Below, piece by piece: positions 59,301-64,000 of a DNA stretch of 64,000 bases. A program made the translations under genes and the position numbers. Every line of letters starts with the position of its first letter. Position 1 is the first letter of the stretch. Source of the stretch: Anisus vortex (lineage: Eukaryota; Mollusca; Gastropoda; Planorbidae); assembly GCA_949126835.1 (NCBI GenBank), contig OX421497.1:12619132-12683131 (forward strand). The letters run 5' to 3'. The notes beneath the pieces are model-generated. The model ran no database searches. It saw only the letters and a program-made list of their open reading frames with translations, and was not told where the DNA came from.

Positions 59301-60755
59301 AGAAAGCAATTCTTTTGGCAACAAAATTTTCTCTATAGAGTTGTCCACGGTCAAGGCCATCGGTCATAGTGAGTCAAGGGACACAACTGTTGCTCATGAA
59401 AATCGATTATTCATACGAGAATATAATATGCGACTGGAATCCTCCCCATGCTCGCGTGTTGAGGCGTCTCTTCACCCCCACCCCACACAACTAACCCCGT
59501 TTCCCTACCATTGGCATTTGCACAATGCGGATTACTCATGTCTTGTTTTTTTGCGGAAATATCCAATCATGTCGCGTGTGCAACTGTTTTTTTTTAAGTA
59601 TGGTGCACCATTTGTGTCATGTTATCTTTTTTTTAACCTCTGTACATTTTTTCCTTGTAAGAGACTTGCCCACAACCATCGGATTAAATCGTACTACCTC
59701 TTACGTTTGCTTGCAATAGATATGGGAATAAGCTAAACCCCAGCATTTTCCCCCATTGTAAGGAATAGAGTTTACAGCGCACGGAGGCTAGCGAACCTAT
59801 TAATATTTTAGTTAATGATATGTTTAGATTAGCCGTCGTTCCACCTTTTTGTGATAAGTGAATGTGCCACTTCCGGCCAAAGTAATGTTGCAACATGAGT
59901 CACTGAGCGGTTTCGCCGCTTTCGCCATCATCGCCTCGTTTTATTTACTTCCTGTACATTGTACAGTTCAACATACGAAGCGCTATTGAAAAATCGTTCC
60001 ACGTGCCTTTTCACGTGTGCGTGCCTGTGGTTTTAGAACCTATATAATTTATACAGCTCTACGCCCCACCGCCCCCCATGCCCATTTGTATACTGTTTTT
60101 TTTTTTAAGTGATTTATCGAAATAAAGGAATGAAAATTTACACAGAGCCGCGTTTGTTGACCCTCAAACTTTTAAACAAAAATTGGTTTAAAGTTTAAAT
60201 TATGTGTGTGGGAGGGGGAGATGGCAACGCGGATGAGAAAAAAATAAATTAAAATTGAATAGTAGTCTTTTAATAATCAATAACTGAAAATTAAATTGTG
60301 ATGTTGACAGCATCGGGACATTTCGTTAAAAAATTTCCAATGTTGTTGTTTTTTGTGATGCCGTCGTGTTTTAATTACTTAAAAAATAGCTTTGTGTATT
60401 TCCCTTTTTTTTAAAAATTCAAATTTAAACTTTGCATGTATTGATCCTAGGTCCTGTAGATTTTTTTAAAATGAATTGTTGATTGTCGATGTAGAGGTAT
60501 TATAAAATGGTCTCAGTCCTTACTTAGAAATAGAAGAAAATAATCGAAAACAATCATTGAAATGAAAATACTACTGTGTAATCAATACACAAGGGCGAGT
60601 TCGTATAAATGCTCTTTTTTTTTATTATCCCAAACGATACTCAGACAGAACAAGGTGTTGACTGAACTAGTTAGTGAAGACCAATAAGTAAATATCAGCT
60701 GAAACGCTAATAGAAACATGCAGGTCTAGACTTAAATGACTGACAAGCGTAGCAC
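56346..60755. other. Presumed intron, no exon recognised
   Basis: CT/GA tracts (56725-56765, 57655-57965), poly-G at 56990-57000. The frames at 58643-58876 and 59341-59736 have no family match. No SUEL first-half exon found. Confidence 0.45.
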
Positions 60756-60756
60756 A

Positions 60757-61760
60757 TGTAACATATAACATAAGCTAGAATAGCTTCTGTAACATATAAG
60801 ATAAGATAGAATAGCTTCTGTAATATATAAGATAAGATAGAATAGCTTCTGTAACATATAACATAAGATAGAATAGCTTCTGTAACATATAAGATAAGAT
60901 ATAATAAAAGGGGGCTCCAGTAACATATAAGATAAGATAGAATAGCTTCTGTAATATATAAGATAAGATAGAATAGCTTCTGTAATATATAAGATAAGAT
61001 AGAATAGCTTCTGTAATATATAAGATAAGATAGAATAGCTTCTGTAACATATAAGATAAGATAGAATAGCTTCTGTAACATATAACATAAGCTAGAATAG
61101 CTTCTGTAACATATAAGATAAGATAGAATAGCTTCTGTAACATATAACATAAGCTAGAATAGCTTCTGTAATATATAAGATAAGATAGAATAGCTTCTGT
61201 AACATATAAGATAAGCTAGAATAGCTTCTGTAACATATAACATAAGCTAGAATAGCTTCTGTAATATATAAGATAAGATAGAATAGCTTCTGTAACATAT
61301 AACATAAGCTAGAATAGCTTCTGTAACATATAAGATAAGCTAGAATAGCTTCTGTAACATATAACATAAGCTAGAATAGCTTCTGTAATATATAAGATAA
61401 GCTAGAATAGCTTCTGTAACATATAACATAAGCTAGAATAGCTTCTGTAATATATAAGATAAGCTAGAATAGCTTCTGTAACATATAACATAAGCTAGAA
61501 TAGCTTCTGTAACATTAGAAAAGTTAGAATTAGCTTATGTAACATATAAGATAAGATATAATAAAAGGGGGCTCCAGTAACATATAGGATAAGATAGAAA
61601 AGCTTCTGTAACATATAAGATAAGACAAGATATGATAGCGTCTGTAACATATAAACTAAGCTAGAATAGCTTCTGTGAAATATACGATAAGATAGAATAT
61701 TTCTGTAACATATAAGATAAGATAGAATAGTTTCTGTAACATAAGATAAGATAAGGCAGA
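60757..61760. repeat. 31-bp minisatellite, ~30 copies
   Basis: Unit is aatagcttctgtaacatata followed by agataagatag, alternating with ATAACATAAGCTAG. A variant block with AAAAGGGGGCTCCAGTAA occurs twice (60905 and 61564). The unit resembles the R2 tail (GCGTCTGTAATATATAAGAT). Confidence 0.95.
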
Positions 61761-61764
61761 AGTG

Positions 61765-61885
61765 GTTCCTGTAACTTATAAAGACTGAATTGTCTTGTAC
61801 CTTTAAAGACGTCCCTGTCCTAAAACTCCTGCAGGGTTGCAGAGATTGCACTGTGGCAGGGCTAGAACCGGTGGGTCGGGTCACC
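61765..61885 (-). repeat. R2-associated block
   Basis: AAACTCCTGCAGGGTTGCAG and GGGCTAGAACCGGTGGG match the block at 9515-9600. Confidence 0.5.
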
Positions 61886-62002
61886 ATGTTGACAGTCTGG
61901 TATGCAGTATTACATGTAAAGAAAAAGTTTTGCCGTTTTTTTAAATCCAATTGATGTATTTTTTTTTCTTTTTGTTCACCATTTTGTTGTGATATTTTTC
62001 AG

Positions 62003-62126
62003 GTCATGCAGAACCTTTGTGATGACAGGTCAAGTTGTTCTGTCTTGGCCTCACCCGAAACATTCAACGAAGACCCATGCCAAGGCACTCCGAAATATCT
62101 AGAAGTCCACTACAAGTGCAGGCCAA
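62003..62126 (+). CDS. Internal exon: C-terminal half of a SUEL-type lectin domain, latrophilin-like
   Basis: The exon begins after an AG acceptor (ATTTTTCAG at 61994-62002) and ends at a GTAAGT donor at 62127. It is 124 bp, entered in phase 0 and left in phase 1, and codes for 41 complete residues. The peptide starts VMQNLCDDRSSCSVLAS and ends DPCQGTPKYLEVHYKCRP. Four cysteines (residues 6, 12, 26, 39) and the DPC-x-GT-x-KYL-x-V-x-Y-x-C signature are those of the second half of the SUEL/Gal_Lectin (rhamnose-binding lectin) fold. In family knowledge this domain binds carbohydrate or partner proteins outside the cell and occurs at the N-terminus of latrophilins (ADGRL/Cirl), in EVA-1 and in soluble rhamnose-binding lectins. 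The KYLEVHY ending is closest to latrophilins, which is inference. The first half of the domain (the CEG and YGR motifs) must come from an upstream exon that I could not find, and downstream exons lie beyond the window. Codon use is clean, with no stop or frameshift. Confidence 0.88.
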
Positions 62127-63744
62127 GTAAGTTATGGAAAATGTATTATTAAGCGTACTTTATTAAACTTAGATATTAACACAAGGTACGTGAATCAATG
62201 CTCTAATGGATGCTTTATTTGTTATATTTTGTTTGGTTCAGTACATACAATATATAAAAAAGATATTGAAATTCACGTAGTAGGGATTTTTAATGTCCCA
62301 CTTCTCCCCGCTCTCCCCTATCTTTTGTGTAACCCCCTCCACCAACGATTCTAAAGTAGAAGTCATTCCACCGAACCAAATTGATGACCGGTGAAACAGC
62401 GTTTGTCAGTTTGAGAAACTTGTGAGCTAAGTAAAGCTAAAGTTAATAATTTTTTTAAAAAGGTAACCATGACAAAATAAAAGAAGAAAGGAAAAAGTGG
62501 CATATACCGGAAGTGCGCACTGTGTTGCCCAAGTCACGTGTCTTTTTTTATTGTCAGTCTTTACCTAATTTGTGCCACGTGCCGCCATCTTGACCCAGAC
62601 GCTACGAAAGAGCTCTTCCAATGGCCTTTGTCTATGTGCCCGGCAGCGTAATGTGAAACATGCTTAACATTTATTTTAAACTTGCCATTTCCATTCCTCT
62701 CCCATCCCTCATTATTTCCCCTCTCTTTAAAACGCACTTCCTGTAACACTTTGTCCAATCCGCGACGTTTTAAAATTGTGTAATGGATTTTCTGATGATT
62801 CTAGTGGAGGTAATCGAAAAAACAAAAGAAAAAACACGTGTTCCCTATAAATAAAATAGATCTAGTTTGTATAAAGTATAAACTATTACGTTAAAGAAAA
62901 CTAGAATTGATAAATAAACTAGCAGACGTCTAGAAAATGAAAAACCAATCTAAAAAAAACCTCCCTTCCCCTCCCACCTCAAGACTTAGATTTAAAAGTA
63001 AATCGATGCCATTTACGCCTTCTGGTGCATTAAACATCACTGGTGTTGCCACTTTAGCCTTCTTATAGCCAGACATCTAGCATTAAATTCCTTTCTCTTT
63101 TTTCTTGTTCTATTAATCTGCGCCATCTTGCTTTCCTCTTTTTTTTTTGTCCGATGTAAGCCTACATAGATCTAACGGTGCATTATATTATTTCCTTATT
63201 GTACTTAAACTGGCCGTTCGTCTAGACTCTACCAACAATCAACATAATCTGGCTTTAATCCGCTTCTCGAGGACATTATTAGACCTCTTTATGCAAAGTA
63301 TTAATTATTATGAGAGGGGGGGGGGGCTGCTGACAACATATGACGCCCTATGCGTGACATCTGCACTATTCAGGTATGATCCACTTCAAACTCTGTAATC
63401 CCCATCTAAAAAAAAAAAGCTGATTTAAACATCAAAAATAAAAAAATTAAAACAAAGCTGATTTAAACAATAAAGAAGTGTTGAAGCTTGGCTGTGAGCC
63501 GGGTGCGTGTCGGCATGAACTTAAGCCGATGAGGTCCTCGAGTTCGAATCGTTGAATCTTGTCCCCCCCTCCCCACCCGTTTCCTGTTGATAATATAGAA
63601 TTACTCCCGCCCATCCCTAACACACAATCGTGTTTCGTAAAAGCGTGCTAAGATATTGTTCTAGACTAGATATCACATTGCACCGGTAGCCTGGATCAAA
63701 TCATTCTTTAGAGCCTCGTGTATTCATTCTGTTTTTGCGCTTAT
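62127..63744. other. Intron downstream of the lectin exon
   Basis: No further exon recognised. A B-box-like GAGTTCGAATC with a possible tRNA-like head is at 63485-63560 and may be another SINE start. Confidence 0.45.
62349..62420 (-). mobile_element. SINE scrap in the intron after the lectin exon
   Basis: CCACCGAACCAAATTGATG and CCGGTGAAACAGCGTTTGTC. Confidence 0.55.
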
Positions 63745-63870
63745 CATACATTATGTTACAGACGCTCTTTCTATACAGAAGATTATTGCGTCCTACGCTT
63801 ACCCGTGGGTTGGAGTCTTACTTTTTTTTTATATTTGATTAAGTTACTGGATTTCCTGGTTGGTTCAGGT
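63745..63870 (-). repeat. R2 retroposon copy
   Basis: TTATGTTACAGACGCTCTT, GATTATTGCGTCCTACGC and TACTGGATTTCCTGGTTGG. Confidence 0.7.
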
Positions 63871-64000
63871 CTGTATAAAGCATAGATCAATGGAAAGCCC
63901 CCCCCCCCTTTTTTTTTTAGTAGTGTGTTTGAAGCTGGTAGGTCGAGTGCAGAAAGTGTAGCATTGTAGCATAAGCTCCACCGTCACAGTGTTCATTAAC

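Noticed and set aside
59341..59736. 131-codon frame
   Set aside because: Composition changes along its length, no domain, includes poly-F runs from T tracts.

Overview
The window is eukaryotic, AT-rich, intron- and repeat-dominated DNA. It most likely comes from a gastropod mollusc. The basis is a recurring tRNA-headed SINE with a conserved central block, RTE-type LINE remnants, many hAT-type elements and very long minisatellites; that mixture recalls published snail and slug genomes, but the species call is inference. No operon, prokaryotic gene or CRISPR array is present. Almost all open frames in the window are by-products of simple or tandem repeats.

Protein-coding content is sparse. The one exon recognised with confidence is at 62003-62126 (+). 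It encodes the C-terminal half of a SUEL (galactose/rhamnose-binding) lectin domain, most like the N-terminal lectin of latrophilin-type adhesion GPCRs, with both splice sites visible. A candidate first exon lies upstream at 49400-49465 (+): strong ATG context, a signal-peptide-like peptide, a GTAAGT donor and a perfect NRF-1 type motif 45 bp upstream. The exon for the first half of the lectin domain was not found between them.

Layout. 1-1.45 kb: a decayed ZMYM1/hAT transposase gene split by a second hAT element, with a 226-bp perfect inverted duplication. 1.5-8.7 kb: SINE pieces, a 217-bp hAT MITE inside a degenerate minisatellite, a 13-bp array in both orientations, a 79-bp perfect-type hairpin and a TTAA-flanked MITE. 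9.6-15 kb: a 20-bp array of 19 copies, a LINE C-terminal remnant, a hAT MITE and a full-length SINE, both with target-site duplications (TSDs), and a 316-bp MITE. 15.8-19.2 kb: a 3.4-kb hAT element carrying two LINE reverse-transcriptase remnants. 20.25-22.26 kb: 67 copies of a 30-bp repeat. 24-25.8 kb: a Helitron-like element, a GACTCC MITE and another hAT MITE. 28.3-30.3 kb: two 20-bp-class arrays. 32.2-34.7 kb: one TIR element nested in another, both with perfect 8-bp TSDs. 35.3-35.7 kb: a 36-bp array. 36.5-43.9 kb: about 137 copies of a 54-bp satellite. 44.7-46.7 kb: a 2-kb TIR element inside a degenerate minisatellite. 46.7-60.7 kb: mostly unassigned intergenic or intronic DNA. 60.75-61.75 kb: a 31-bp array. 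62-64 kb: the lectin exon and the following intron.

No novel defence, biosynthetic or regulatory system is visible. The notable content is repeat architecture: nested elements with readable insertion order, satellites with internal higher-order duplications, and a satellite that appears to derive from a retroposon tail.
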